From Prevotellaceae bacterium (GTDB lineage Bacteria; Bacteroidota; Bacteroidia; Bacteroidales; UBA932), in the NCBI GenBank assembly GCA_031258755.1, contig JAIRMK010000107.1, positions 1 through 9,482 of the forward strand: a stretch of DNA of 9,482 bases. Direction: 5' to 3'. Below are positions 1 through 6,242 of this stretch, piece by piece. Position 1 is the stretch's first letter; the number at the start of each line of letters is the position of its first letter. A program made the translations under genes and the position numbers. The notes beneath the pieces were generated by a model, which saw only the letters and a list, made by a program, of their open reading frames with translations, did not search any database and had not been told where the DNA came from.

Positions 1-119
1 CTGCCAACAGTAGCTCGTACGCGTGGTACCGGGAATTCGGCTATAACAACGCTACCGTGCAGCGCTACAACAGCTACCGTTCCTTCGGCTTCTCTGTCCG
101 CTGTATTAGGGATTTGTAG
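1..119 (+). CDS. 3' end of a DGR target protein (FISUMP-type C-terminus, VR1)
   Basis: Only the last 38 codons are present; the frame begins at base 3 and ends with TAG at 117-119. The peptide has YAWYR near its start and ends RSFGFSVRCIRDL, the closing pattern of FISUMP domains, which are lectin-like modules of secreted Bacteroidota proteins. It aligns without gaps to the last 37 codons of the gene ending at 2677 (base 3 matches base 2564). The two differ at 16 residues, and nearly all base changes fall in codon positions 1 and 2, while the frame residues (YAW, TV, YR, S, SVRC, RD) are kept. That is the mark of a DGR variable repeat, so this is probably the tip of a neighbouring target gene that uses the same template. 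It has one extra Leu before the stop. The N-terminal domains lie outside the window. Confidence 0.85.
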   Translation, partial: ANSSSYAWYREFGYNNATVQRYNSYRSFGFSVRCIRDL

Positions 120-123
120 CCCG

Positions 124-152
124 TTTGTTTTTAAGTGTAAAGCGATACATTG
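124..152 (+). promoter_or_regulatory. possible Bacteroidota promoter for the target gene
   Basis: TTTG at 124-127 is followed after 18 bases by TACATTG (146-152). This resembles the -33 TTTG and -7 TAnnTTTG pair of Bacteroidota sigma factor, but one T is missing from the -7 element. It lies about 30 bases before the ATG at 183. Confidence 0.45.
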
Positions 153-214
153 TTAATTATAATTTTTTAATGGAGAAATATGATGCCGAAATTTTTTAGA
201 AGAAACAACATGCC

Positions 215-256
215 GGGGAACGGAGAACGGGGAACGGAAAACGGGGAACGGAGAAT
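215..256 (+). repeat. 14-bp tandem repeat, three copies, in the target leader
   Basis: Three head-to-tail copies of GGGGAACGGAGAAC occupy 215-228, 229-242 and 243-256, with one difference in copy 2 and a terminal C-to-T in copy 3. The unit is not a multiple of three, so each copy gained or lost changes the reading frame between the ATG at 183 and the target. Loss of one copy makes the distance 117 bases and restores the frame. Confidence 0.85.
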
Positions 257-257
257 A

Positions 258-277
258 GGCGAACACACAGGTTCGCC
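258..277. repeat. inverted repeat (7-bp stem, 6-base loop)
   Basis: GGCGAAC (258-264) and GTTCGCC (271-277) are perfect reverse complements around ACACAG. The hairpin sits inside the transcribed leader, just before the signal-peptide core. It resembles short dispersed intergenic palindromes of Bacteroidota; whether it is repeated elsewhere in the genome cannot be seen here. Confidence 0.6.
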
Positions 278-308
278 CCTACGGCGTACTGCTACTGCCT
301 ACTGCTAC

Positions 309-315
309 TTTTTTT
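309..315 (+). repeat. T7 homopolymer in the signal-peptide core
   Basis: Seven T residues lie inside the hydrophobic core. One extra T would join the ATG at 183 directly to the mature protein, reading TAYCYFFLCPLAGIAQ across the junction. It is a plausible slippage site and also a plausible place for an indel sequencing error. Confidence 0.6.
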
Positions 316-2677
316 GTGTCCCTTGGCGGGCATAGCGCAGAACGGCGTGGACGTGTCAAACCTTGTGGTAAACGCCGGGACGGTGACGTTCGACGTGAGT
401 TGGAAAAACACCGGCATGCCGGCGGTATGGAGCGACTCGGTGTGGGTGTGGGTGGATCACAGCGACGCGGGCGTGATGCGGCGCTTGCCGTTGGCCCCGG
501 GCGCCACCTTAACCGCCACGTCGGCGCCGGGCGCCGGCGTGGTGGAACAACTGCCCGATAATAATAAAGGCGTATGGGTGATTGGCAATGCCCGCCATAC
601 AGGCAGTTTCTCGGCCACTGTGCAGCTGCTTACCGCCAGTACGGGCGGCTCTCAGAGCCGCCCCCTACACGGCGCTTGCGCATACGCTTCGAATTACCGG
701 CCGACAGGGAAATACACCTCGATTACCGACATTTCGTTTACGGGTATGCCGCCCTATGCGCTTGTGCTGAAGCGAGCGGATGGCGCTACCTATACCGCGG
801 CCTCGTTAGACGGCAGCTACGTTGTGCAGGAGGGCGATACCGTGGAGTTATTTACCGATAAGACCGGTGCGCCGGGTACTTTCACCTGTGTACGGCCCAC
901 CATCACCACCCAGCCCGCGGCGAACACTAATATATGTGTACGCGGCGCGGTGCAGTTAAGCGTAGGGGCAGACAATGCCCACCGCTACCGGTGGAAGAAG
1001 AATGGCGCCGATGTGACGGACGGCGCCGGCGGCACGACCGCCAATTACACCACTGCGGTCTTGACCGCCAATGCGACCTATACGGTGGTGGTGAGCAACG
1101 GGCTTAGCGCCTGTTCAGCCACCTCAGACAATGCGCTGGCGACGGTGTATGCCAGACCGATCATTACCACCCAGCCCAGGGCGGACAGTGATATCTGTTA
1201 TGGCAATACGTTTTGGTTACGTGTAGAAGCGGACAACGCTACGGCCTGGCAGTGGAAGAAGGATGGCGTCGATGTGCCGGGCGGCACCGACGGCACCGAC
1301 GGTAAGTATGCCTATTACGTTACAGAATCCATAACCGGCGGTACGACTTATACGGTGGTGGTGAGCAATGGGTTTAGCGCCTGTTCCATCACCTCGCGCA
1401 GGGCGCTGGTGACGGTGTCCACTAAGCTTTATACCGGGAGCATAGTGACGGATTTAGCGGCAGTTCCTGTAGGTATACCGCCTATGGGCGTGGTGGAAAG
1501 TCTGAGGCCGGCATCCGGTGGCAGAGGTAAGCTCACGTACTTGTGGGCGCGTACCGGCGCGAGCGCTGCGACCTTGACCGGCCGTGACGCCACGTATGCC
1601 TTAAATAAAGATATGTGGAATTATATTGATGTGGGGACGTATTATTTTAACCGTTATACGATAGACGCGGGCTGTAATATCATTGATGCCGCCGCCGGCA
1701 CATATACATTAAAGGTATTTACGCCGGGCGACGATCAGCCGCAGGGCAGCTGTACGTTCACGCCGCGTGAGGTGGTGAGTACGTTTGCGGGCTTTGACAG
1801 GCGTTATAGCGCTTCTACGTATGTCGTGTTAACCGATGAGCGGGACAATAAGAATTATCCGGTAGTGAAGCTGAACGGCCGCTGGATTATGGCGCGGAAC
1901 TTGAATTACCAGAAAGGGTTGACATGGCAGATGAGGGCGAATCAGCCATCAACCGGCAAAGGTCTAAATCCTGCATTAATCGGGCATTTCTGGTGTCCGG
2001 CCGGGGAAAACTTCATAAGTGAGACGTATTCAACAAAGGCCAGTTGCGACGTGTGGGGGGCGCTGTATTCGTGGGAGACGGCGATGTCGTTTGACGGTAA
2101 AGGTGCGTGGACGGAAGCGAGCAGCACTTATTGTACCGGCGCAGCTAATACTACCAATTGTAAAAGAAATCATGGCCATACTTCGAATGGTTCCACAGGC
2201 GGGCGCGGAATTTGTCCGCCGAATTGGCATGTGCCGACCGACTATGAGTGGGGCATTATTTTGGACGGTATGGAGAGTGCGGGTGGTAAGGCGCATCAGA
2301 ATGCAGATACTATCAAAGGTGGTTTTGGTTCGGATAATGGCATAGATGCCGGATCACGCGGTAAGGCGAAGTGTACGTGCCCAGCTACGAATCTTGACTG
2401 TATTGATGATACCAAAGTGAATTGGACTTATTATGCCCGTCGTGATGGGACTCCTTATGGTGCGGGGACCGACAATTATGGTTTCCGGGCGCTGCCGGCC
2501 GGTCTGCGCAGATTCGAGTACTTCTACAGCCAGGGCGCCGAGGCCTTCTTTTGGAGTTCATCACTCTCCGATAGCGAGTACGCGTGGTTCCGGTCCTTCG
2601 TCTATTACCGCATTACCGTGGGCCGCGCCAAGAACTACCGTTCCTACGGCCACTCTGTCCGCTGTATCAGGGATTAG
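314..2677 (+). CDS. large DGR target adhesin with Ig-like repeats and variable FISUMP C-terminus
   Basis: The open frame gives 787 residues from a TTG at 314; I regard this TTG as a frame artefact, with the true start probably ATG 183. Residues 1-193 form a Bacteroidota surface-type N-domain that I do not recognise by name (VSWKNTGMPAVWSD, DNNKGVWVIGNAR). Residues 195-280 and 281-369 are two Ig-like repeats, each starting ITTQP and containing W(K)KK.G.DV and YTVVVSNG.SACS. Residues about 517-787 are a FISUMP domain (NGRWIMARNLNYQ, WGALYSWETAM, CPPNWHVPTDYEW, YGFRALPAGLR, FWSSS). The end, from about residue 746, is a variable repeat closing in SVRCIRD. The protein is presumably exported, with the variable tip binding ligands in the manner of C-type-lectin DGR targets. 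The gene follows another target end by about 200 bases. The frame break in the leader means expression depends on a frame change or that the gene is off. Confidence 0.82.
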   Translation: MCPLAGIAQNGVDVSNLVVNAGTVTFDVSWKNTGMPAVWSDSVWVWVDHSDAGVMRRLPLAPGATLTATSAPGAGVVEQLPDNNKGVWVIGNARHTGSFSATVQLLTASTGGSQSRPLHGACAYASNYRPTGKYTSITDISFTGMPPYALVLKRADGATYTAASLDGSYVVQEGDTVELFTDKTGAPGTFTCVRPTITTQPAANTNICVRGAVQLSVGADNAHRYRWKKNGADVTDGAGGTTANYTTAVLTANATYTVVVSNGLSACSATSDNALATVYARPIITTQPRADSDICYGNTFWLRVEADNATAWQWKKDGVDVPGGTDGTDGKYAYYVTESITGGTTYTVVVSNGFSACSITSRRALVTVSTKLYTGSIVTDLAAVPVGIPPMGVVESLRPASGGRGKLTYLWARTGASAATLTGRDATYALNKDMWNYIDVGTYYFNRYTIDAGCNIIDAAAGTYTLKVFTPGDDQPQGSCTFTPREVVSTFAGFDRRYSASTYVVLTDERDNKNYPVVKLNGRWIMARNLNYQKGLTWQMRANQPSTGKGLNPALIGHFWCPAGENFISETYSTKASCDVWGALYSWETAMSFDGKGAWTEASSTYCTGAANTTNCKRNHGHTSNGSTGGRGICPPNWHVPTDYEWGIILDGMESAGGKAHQNADTIKGGFGSDNGIDAGSRGKAKCTCPATNLDCIDDTKVNWTYYARRDGTPYGAGTDNYGFRALPAGLRRFEYFYSQGAEAFFWSSSLSDSEYAWFRSFVYYRITVGRAKNYRSYGHSVRCIRD
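2549..2674 (+). other. DGR variable repeat VR2
   Basis: This is the 3' end of the target, aligning codon for codon with 3-113. Over 37 codons I count about 29 base differences, about 25 of them at codon positions 1 and 2. Examples are AAC/TAC, AAC/CGC, GCC/CTC and TAC/GCC. The template codons can be inferred to be mostly AAC or TAC. The left boundary is approximate. Confidence 0.75.
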
Positions 2678-2708
2678 GCATTTGCACTCCCAAACCGCGT
2701 TGGCGCAC

Positions 2709-2905
2709 CAATGTATAAACTACATTGGCGCGCCAAATACTTTATGGCTCCAATATATAAATTACATTGCTCCGCTAAATGCTTTATGGCTCCAATGTAT
2801 AAATTACATTACTTCGCTAAATGCTTTATGGCTCCAATGTATAAATTACATTGCTCTGCTAAATGCTTTATGGCTCTAATGTATAAACTACATTGTTCCG
2901 CTAAA
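2709..2905. repeat. five tandem 42-bp repeats, each with a palindrome
   Basis: Units begin at 2709, 2751, 2793, 2835 and 2877, so the period is exactly 42 bases. Each starts with CAATGTA, five bases, TACATTG, a 7-bp inverted repeat that is perfect in units 1 and 4 and has one mismatch in the others. The rest of the unit reads about CTCCGCTAAATGCTTTATGG. Because 42 is a multiple of three, two forward frames stay open throughout; one, from ATG 2711, reads a 14-residue repeat MYKLHCSAKCFMAP to a stop at 2920. I see no clear promoter or ribosome-binding evidence for that frame, so I call this a DNA or RNA repeat. It lies between the target stop and the next gene's promoter and could be a transcript-end or protein-binding array. 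Confidence 0.9.
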
Positions 2906-2907
2906 AG

Positions 2908-2937
2908 TTGTATTTTATAAATAAATTACTAACTTTG
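2908..2937 (+). promoter_or_regulatory. Bacteroidota-type promoter of the 2977 gene
   Basis: TTG at 2908-2910 is followed by exactly 19 bases and then TAACTTTG (2930-2937), a perfect match to the TAnnTTTG -7 element. Transcription would begin near 2943, leaving a leader of about 34 bases before ATG 2977. It begins directly after the last 42-bp repeat. Confidence 0.8.
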
Positions 2938-2976
2938 CAGCCTCGACATGTAAATCGACCTTTTTAAATCATTACA

Positions 2977-3927
2977 ATGAAGAAAATTGCAGCTATTTAT
3001 TTCCATGACATCACGCTGCCGGCGCATTTGCGGCTCTTTTACCAGATAGACGCCCTCCTCGCGGCGGCCGGCGAAGCCCTGCAGGACGCGGTGGCGCCGC
3101 TGCTGCCCCCCTTCCGCGCGGCGCTGGAGAAAGAGAATGCCGTGTACCTGTGGGTGCGCAGGAGCGAGTTCACCGCCGCCATCGCCGCCGCCAACGTGAA
3201 ACTCAATAGCGCTGTGGCGCTCATTAATGCCGGCGTGGATTTCGGCAGGCGTTCGCCGGCGCCGGCCATTGCCGCGTCCGGCTTAAAGGCATACGACATG
3301 CTGAAGAATTATGGCAACATCATGCTCAAATCCTACGATGAGAAAACGGTCGCCGTGCGCGAAACGCTCGAACATTTTGCCACCGACTGTGCGCCGGACG
3401 TCGCCAACCTCGGCCTGGCCACGCAGGTGCAACAACTGCAAACGGCGCTCGACATGTTCGAGAGCCTGCTCCGCCAGCGCTCCGCCGAACGGGTTGCCAA
3501 GCCGCCCTGCACGGCCCTCGAAGCGCGCAGGAAGCTGGAGGCCGCCTGGCGGCCTGTCACCTACCTCATCAACTCCAACGCCGGGGCGGGCGCATCGGCC
3601 GATTTCGCCACGTTCATCAACCACCTGAACCCCGAAATCGAACGCATCAACGCCGAGTACCACCGCGTACGGAAAGACCTCGGCAGGCCCGGCCACACGG
3701 TGATTGAGCCCCTCCCGCTACAGCCGTTTACCGGCCAGCGCGTCACCCCGCTGCCGGAAGTGTACTACACCGAAGACGACAAGCCCGCCGTGAAACTCTT
3801 TCTGGGCAGCGACTTCTCGATAATCTACAGGAACAACAGGAAGGCGGGCATGGCCGAACTCACCATTCGCGGCAAGGGCAAATACAGGGGAAAGAAACGC
3901 GCCACGTTCCATATCGCGCCGGTCTAA
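2977..3927 (+). CDS. DUF6261-like helical protein with Ig-like C-terminal tail
   Basis: The 316-residue product starts at ATG 2977 (MKKIAAIYFHDITLPAHLRLFYQI) and has no signal peptide that I can see. Residues about 10-230 are mostly alpha-helical and Ala/Leu rich, as in the DUF6261 family of uncharacterised Bacteroidota proteins. My family call rests on overall look and the N-terminal pattern. Residues about 272-316 look different: they read DFSIIYRNNRKAGMAELTIRG, then KGKYRG and FHI. This matches the strand pattern of Ig-like surface repeats (YxNNxxAGTAxVTIxGxGxYxG). The gene is clearly richer in GC than its flanks, especially 3040-3750. It has its own promoter and stands alone on the strand before the Rpn gene. 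The function is unknown. Confidence 0.7.
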   Translation: MKKIAAIYFHDITLPAHLRLFYQIDALLAAAGEALQDAVAPLLPPFRAALEKENAVYLWVRRSEFTAAIAAANVKLNSAVALINAGVDFGRRSPAPAIAASGLKAYDMLKNYGNIMLKSYDEKTVAVRETLEHFATDCAPDVANLGLATQVQQLQTALDMFESLLRQRSAERVAKPPCTALEARRKLEAAWRPVTYLINSNAGAGASADFATFINHLNPEIERINAEYHRVRKDLGRPGHTVIEPLPLQPFTGQRVTPLPEVYYTEDDKPAVKLFLGSDFSIIYRNNRKAGMAELTIRGKGKYRGKKRATFHIAPV

Positions 3928-3939
3928 TCTGACAGATTA
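3925..3939. promoter_or_regulatory. 15-base palindrome overlapping the stop codon and next promoter
   Basis: TAATCTG and CAGATTA are perfect reverse complements around a single A. The left arm contains the TAA stop of the upstream gene. The right arm covers the expected -33 position of the promoter at 3955. It may be an operator; the one-base centre argues against a simple terminator hairpin. Confidence 0.4.
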
Positions 3940-3954
3940 TTTAAAAAAAATATG

Positions 3955-3962
3955 TACCTTTG
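3955..3962 (+). promoter_or_regulatory. -7 element of the Rpn gene promoter
   Basis: TACCTTTG followed by C matches the Bacteroidota -7 consensus TAnnTTTG. The -33 region about 19 bases upstream is only T-rich, without a clear TTTG. The leader to ATG 4004 would be about 35 bases. Confidence 0.6.
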
Positions 3963-4003
3963 CGAAAATAATATTTCCTGCACAGTTTTAAAATTTATAC
4001 CTG

Positions 4004-4975
4004 ATGAGGACGACCACTGAAAAATACATCAACCCGTTTACTGATTTCGGCTTCAAGAAGCTGTTCGGCACGGAAGTCAACAAAGACCTCCTGATTGATT
4101 TCCTGAATCAAATTATCAGGGAACAGGGCCGGATTACCGACATCCATTACCTGCAAAACGAACAAATGGGCTTCGGCGAGCCCGACCGCCGCGCCGTGTT
4201 CGACATTTACTGCGAAAATGAAAAAAGCGAAAAATTCATCGTGGAAATGCAGAAAAACAAGCAGGAATATTTTAAAGAACGCAGCGTGTTTTATGCCACG
4301 TTTCCTATCCAGCAACAGGGGCGGCAGGGCAACTGGAACTTCTCCCTGAAGGCCGTTTACTTAATCGGCATCCTCGACTTCGTGTTTGAGGACGATAAAG
4401 ACGACGAGAGCTACTTCCATCGTGAAATCAAACTGATGGACACGAAGAAACACCATGTCTTCTACGACAAGCTCACGTTTATCTATTTGGAGATGCCGAA
4501 ATTCAATAAAACGGAAGAGGAACTGGTTACGCGGTTCGACAAATGGCTGTATGTGCTGAAAAACTTGCCGCAGCTGGAACGCCGGCCCGTAAAACTACAG
4601 GAGAAGGTGTTTGATAACTTATTCCGCACGGCCGAGATTGCAAAATTCACCCCGTCGGAAATTTATCAATATGAAGACAGCGTGAAAGTATATCGCGATT
4701 TGTGGAACACGTTAAGTTACGCCGTTAAAGACGGCCTCACACGGGGACATGCCGAAGGCCATGCCAAAGGTATTGCCGAAGGCCGCGCCAAAGGCATTGC
4801 CGAAGGCCGAATTGAAGGCCGCGCTCAGGGTATTACCGAAGGCCGCGCCGAAGGCGTTGTACAGGAACGTAAGGATATTGCCCTGCACATGCTGAACGAT
4901 CGCGAACCGGTTGAAAAAATCATGCGTTACACAGGCCTTACGGAGGAAGAAATTCGGGCATTGCAACAAAAATAG
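4004..4975 (+). CDS. Rpn-family PD-(D/E)XK nuclease / putative transposase
   Basis: The 323-residue protein opens with YINPFTDFGFKKLFG, the hallmark start of the Rpn/PDDEXK family (PF12784, TIGR01784 type). These proteins are DNA nucleases linked to recombination and, in some studies, phage defence. The likely catalytic acids are D67 (VFDIYC) and E81 with Q83 (VEMQK), in the D...ExQ form of the fold. The domain runs to about residue 240. Residues about 249-285 are short repeats of the AEGxAKGI type. The C-terminus, EKIMRYTGLTEEEIRALQQ, is the usual small helical end of the family. The length is normal for the family. ATG 4004 is favoured because the conserved motif begins within ten residues and a -7 promoter element lies upstream. 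Confidence 0.9.
   Translation: MRTTTEKYINPFTDFGFKKLFGTEVNKDLLIDFLNQIIREQGRITDIHYLQNEQMGFGEPDRRAVFDIYCENEKSEKFIVEMQKNKQEYFKERSVFYATFPIQQQGRQGNWNFSLKAVYLIGILDFVFEDDKDDESYFHREIKLMDTKKHHVFYDKLTFIYLEMPKFNKTEEELVTRFDKWLYVLKNLPQLERRPVKLQEKVFDNLFRTAEIAKFTPSEIYQYEDSVKVYRDLWNTLSYAVKDGLTRGHAEGHAKGIAEGRAKGIAEGRIEGRAQGITEGRAEGVVQERKDIALHMLNDREPVEKIMRYTGLTEEEIRALQQK
4748..4858 (+). repeat. in-frame GCC-GAA-GGC repeats within the Rpn gene
   Basis: Degenerate units built on GCCGAAGGC encode successive AEG, AKG, IEG and AQG steps. All spacing is in multiples of three, so copy-number change would alter the hinge length and not the frame. Such repeats are common near the C-terminus of Rpn proteins. Confidence 0.75.
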
Positions 4976-5000
4976 ACAGTAGCAAACAACTTCATTTGCC

Positions 5001-5028
5001 TCTCAACTCTCAACTTTCAACTTTCAAC
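5001..5028. repeat. 7-bp tandem repeat, four copies
   Basis: Two copies of TCTCAAC are followed by two copies of TTTCAAC. It is a typical low-complexity intergenic tract of Bacteroidota genomes. It contains the stop codon of the antisense rlmI remnant and so marks the left edge of a rearranged block. Confidence 0.8.
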
Positions 5029-5160
5029 TAACTTGCACCACCAGCCCCTTCAAATATTCGCCTTCGGGATGATACACATTGATGGGGTGGTCGGCGGGCT
5101 GGGTGAGCTGGTGCAGGATACGTACCGGGCGGCCGGAGATGGCGGCAGTGTATGCCATCC
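5024..5160 (-). pseudogene. rlmI: 3' fragment of a 23S rRNA methyltransferase gene (RlmI-like)
   Basis: Read on the minus strand, the peptide is AAISGRPVRILHQLTQPADH, then PINVYHPEGEYLKGLVVQVS and a stop at 5024-5026. The string ADHP..xYPEGxYLKG matches the C-terminus of RlmI, the SAM-dependent methyltransferase acting on C1962 of 23S rRNA; E. coli RlmI ends in a very similar way. Only about 45 C-terminal residues are present. Upstream of it on the minus strand the sequence turns into the complement of an Ig-like repeat, so there is no catalytic domain. The break falls near GTGTATGCCA (5148-5157), a 10-base string also found at the Ig repeat junction at 1145-1154. This suggests joining at a short shared sequence. 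The full rlmI presumably lies elsewhere in the genome. Confidence 0.65.
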
Positions 5161-6242
5161 CCAGCATTACTACCCATCCCGCCCCGAGCAGTGTTATCTG
5201 TGCCGGCGGTACGGTGAGTTTAAGTGTAACGGCGAGCAGCACCGCCACCTATCAGTGGAAGAAGAACGGCGTCGATATAACAAGCGAAGGCTCCGGCTAC
5301 GCGACGGCCAATTACACGACTGCGGCCTTGACCGGCAATGCGACTTACACGGTGGTGGTGAGCAATGGGCTCAGCGCCTGTTCGGCCACCTCGAGCAATG
5401 CGTTGGTGACGGTGAATGCCCTTCCCACCATTGCCCGTTCCGGTGGAGCTGCCAGCCAGTCTGTAAATCAGAATGTGGCGATTTCGGCGATTACTTATAC
5501 GGCGTCTAATGCGACCAGCATCTCTCGGGGTGGTAGTCTTCCGACTGGCGTTACCGGCGCTATTTCCGGTACTACACTCACGATAAGCGGTACGCCATCG
5601 GTTGCCGGCACGTTTAGTTATACTAGTTATACGGTGTCGGCGAGCCATACGAATGGCTGTGTCAGCGCTACTACTTCTACAGGTACTATTACGGTGAATG
5701 CGGTGGCTACGCCGCCTCCCGGAGCGGCTTCTACGCAGACGTGGGTGATAGGTACGCAGACATGGAGTGCGCCTTTGCAGAAGGCCCAGAGTGGTTGTAC
5801 GGCTGCTACTGATTTAGGCACGACTAATCCCCCAACGACGGCTTATTACCGATCGAGTGGGTTATATAGCGATAGTGGCTATTTATATAATTGGAAGTGT
5901 GTGAGTGAACAAGCCGCCAACTTGTGTCCTTCGCCATGGCGTGTGCCTGCGAAGGATGATTTTGTGACATTGGATAAGGCTTTTGGGGGTAGTGGTTCAA
6001 ATCGTAGTGGCGTTGATCAATCATGGATTACGACTAATTATGTAACTACGTGGGGTGGTGTTTACGGCGGCCACGCTTACAGTACGTCGGTTAACTATAC
6101 TGGGTCGGAAGCCTACTACTGGTCTTCTTCGGAGTACACTACTACCAACGCGTCCAACGTGAACTTCTCTACGAGTGGCCTCGTCTACCCGCAGTACAAC
6201 TACGGCAAGTACCGCGGGTTCCAGGTTAGGTGCGTTAAGTAG
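5155..6242 (+). pseudogene. 5'-truncated DGR target adhesin (Ig-like, He_PIG-like, FISUMP)
   Basis: The open frame runs from TTG 5079 / ATG 5082 to TAG 6240-6242, but the first 25 or so codons are the antisense of the rlmI fragment. True target homology starts near 5155. Counting from 5079, residues 26-113 are an Ig-like repeat (ITTHP, YQWKKNGVDIT, YTVVVSNGLSACS). Residues about 114-208 resemble a putative-Ig (He_PIG) module (GSLPTGVTGAISGTTLTISG). Residues 217-387 are a FISUMP domain (IGTQTWSAP, YLYNWKCVSEQ, LCPSPWRVPAKDDF, YYWSSSEY) ending GFQVRCVK. There is no signal peptide, N-domain or credible start, so this is a truncated copy or a silent donor cassette. Its Ig repeat is close in DNA sequence to those at 900-1430. 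A dead RT gene follows directly after its stop. Confidence 0.75.
6111..6239 (+). other. DGR variable repeat VR3, a different class from VR1/VR2
   Basis: The last 43 codons run AYYWSSSEY to FQVRCVK and are rich in AAC, TAC and TCC-type codons at the sites that vary in FISUMP-type targets. The fixed framework (WSSSEY, NVNF, QVRCVK) differs from the YAWYR and SVRCIRD framework of VR1/VR2, so it would need another template repeat. With one copy only, variation itself cannot be shown here. Confidence 0.55.

Larger units (their letters stand above)
183..313 (+). other. out-of-frame 5' leader and signal-peptide region of the 314-2677 target
   Basis: An ATG at 183 (also ATG at 180, same frame) begins a basic N-terminus, MPKFFRRNNMPGNGERG, that continues in frame to TAG at 333-335. 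The target itself is read in another frame. In that frame the bases just before 314 encode CYCLLLLFLCPLAG followed by IAQ, a convincing signal-peptide core and cleavage site, but the frame is closed upstream by TAG at 197-199 and has no ATG after it. From 183 to 314 is 131 bases, one short of a multiple of three. The start and the mature protein are therefore joined only if the leader gains a net one base, or loses one 14-bp repeat unit. This may be a contingency switch, an inactivating mutation or a sequencing error. Confidence 0.6.

Noticed and set aside
314..316. TTG as the true start of the large target
   Set aside because: It lies inside the hydrophobic signal-peptide core, so the protein would lose its export signal. 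The basic N-terminus and ATG at 183 are a better start if the frame is restored.
2433..2879. 148-residue open frame across the target end and 42-bp repeats
   Set aside because: Its first half is a shadow of the FISUMP-coding frame, and the rest is open only because the repeat period is a multiple of three.
2709..2905. CRISPR array
   Set aside because: The whole 42-bp period is repeated without unique spacers, and no cas genes are present.
2711..2920. 69-residue repeat peptide as a firm gene
   Set aside because: No promoter or ribosome-binding signal points to ATG 2711, and openness follows from the 42-bp period. It is kept only as an option under the repeat.
3283..3696. Antisense 137-residue open frame opposite the DUF6261-like gene
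   Set aside because: It results from the high GC and codon bias of the sense gene; the protein resembles no family and has no promoter.
5079..5154. First 25 codons of the open frame as a real N-terminus of target 3
   Set aside because: They are the antisense of an RlmI-like C-terminus that makes good sense on the minus strand, and they show no signal peptide.
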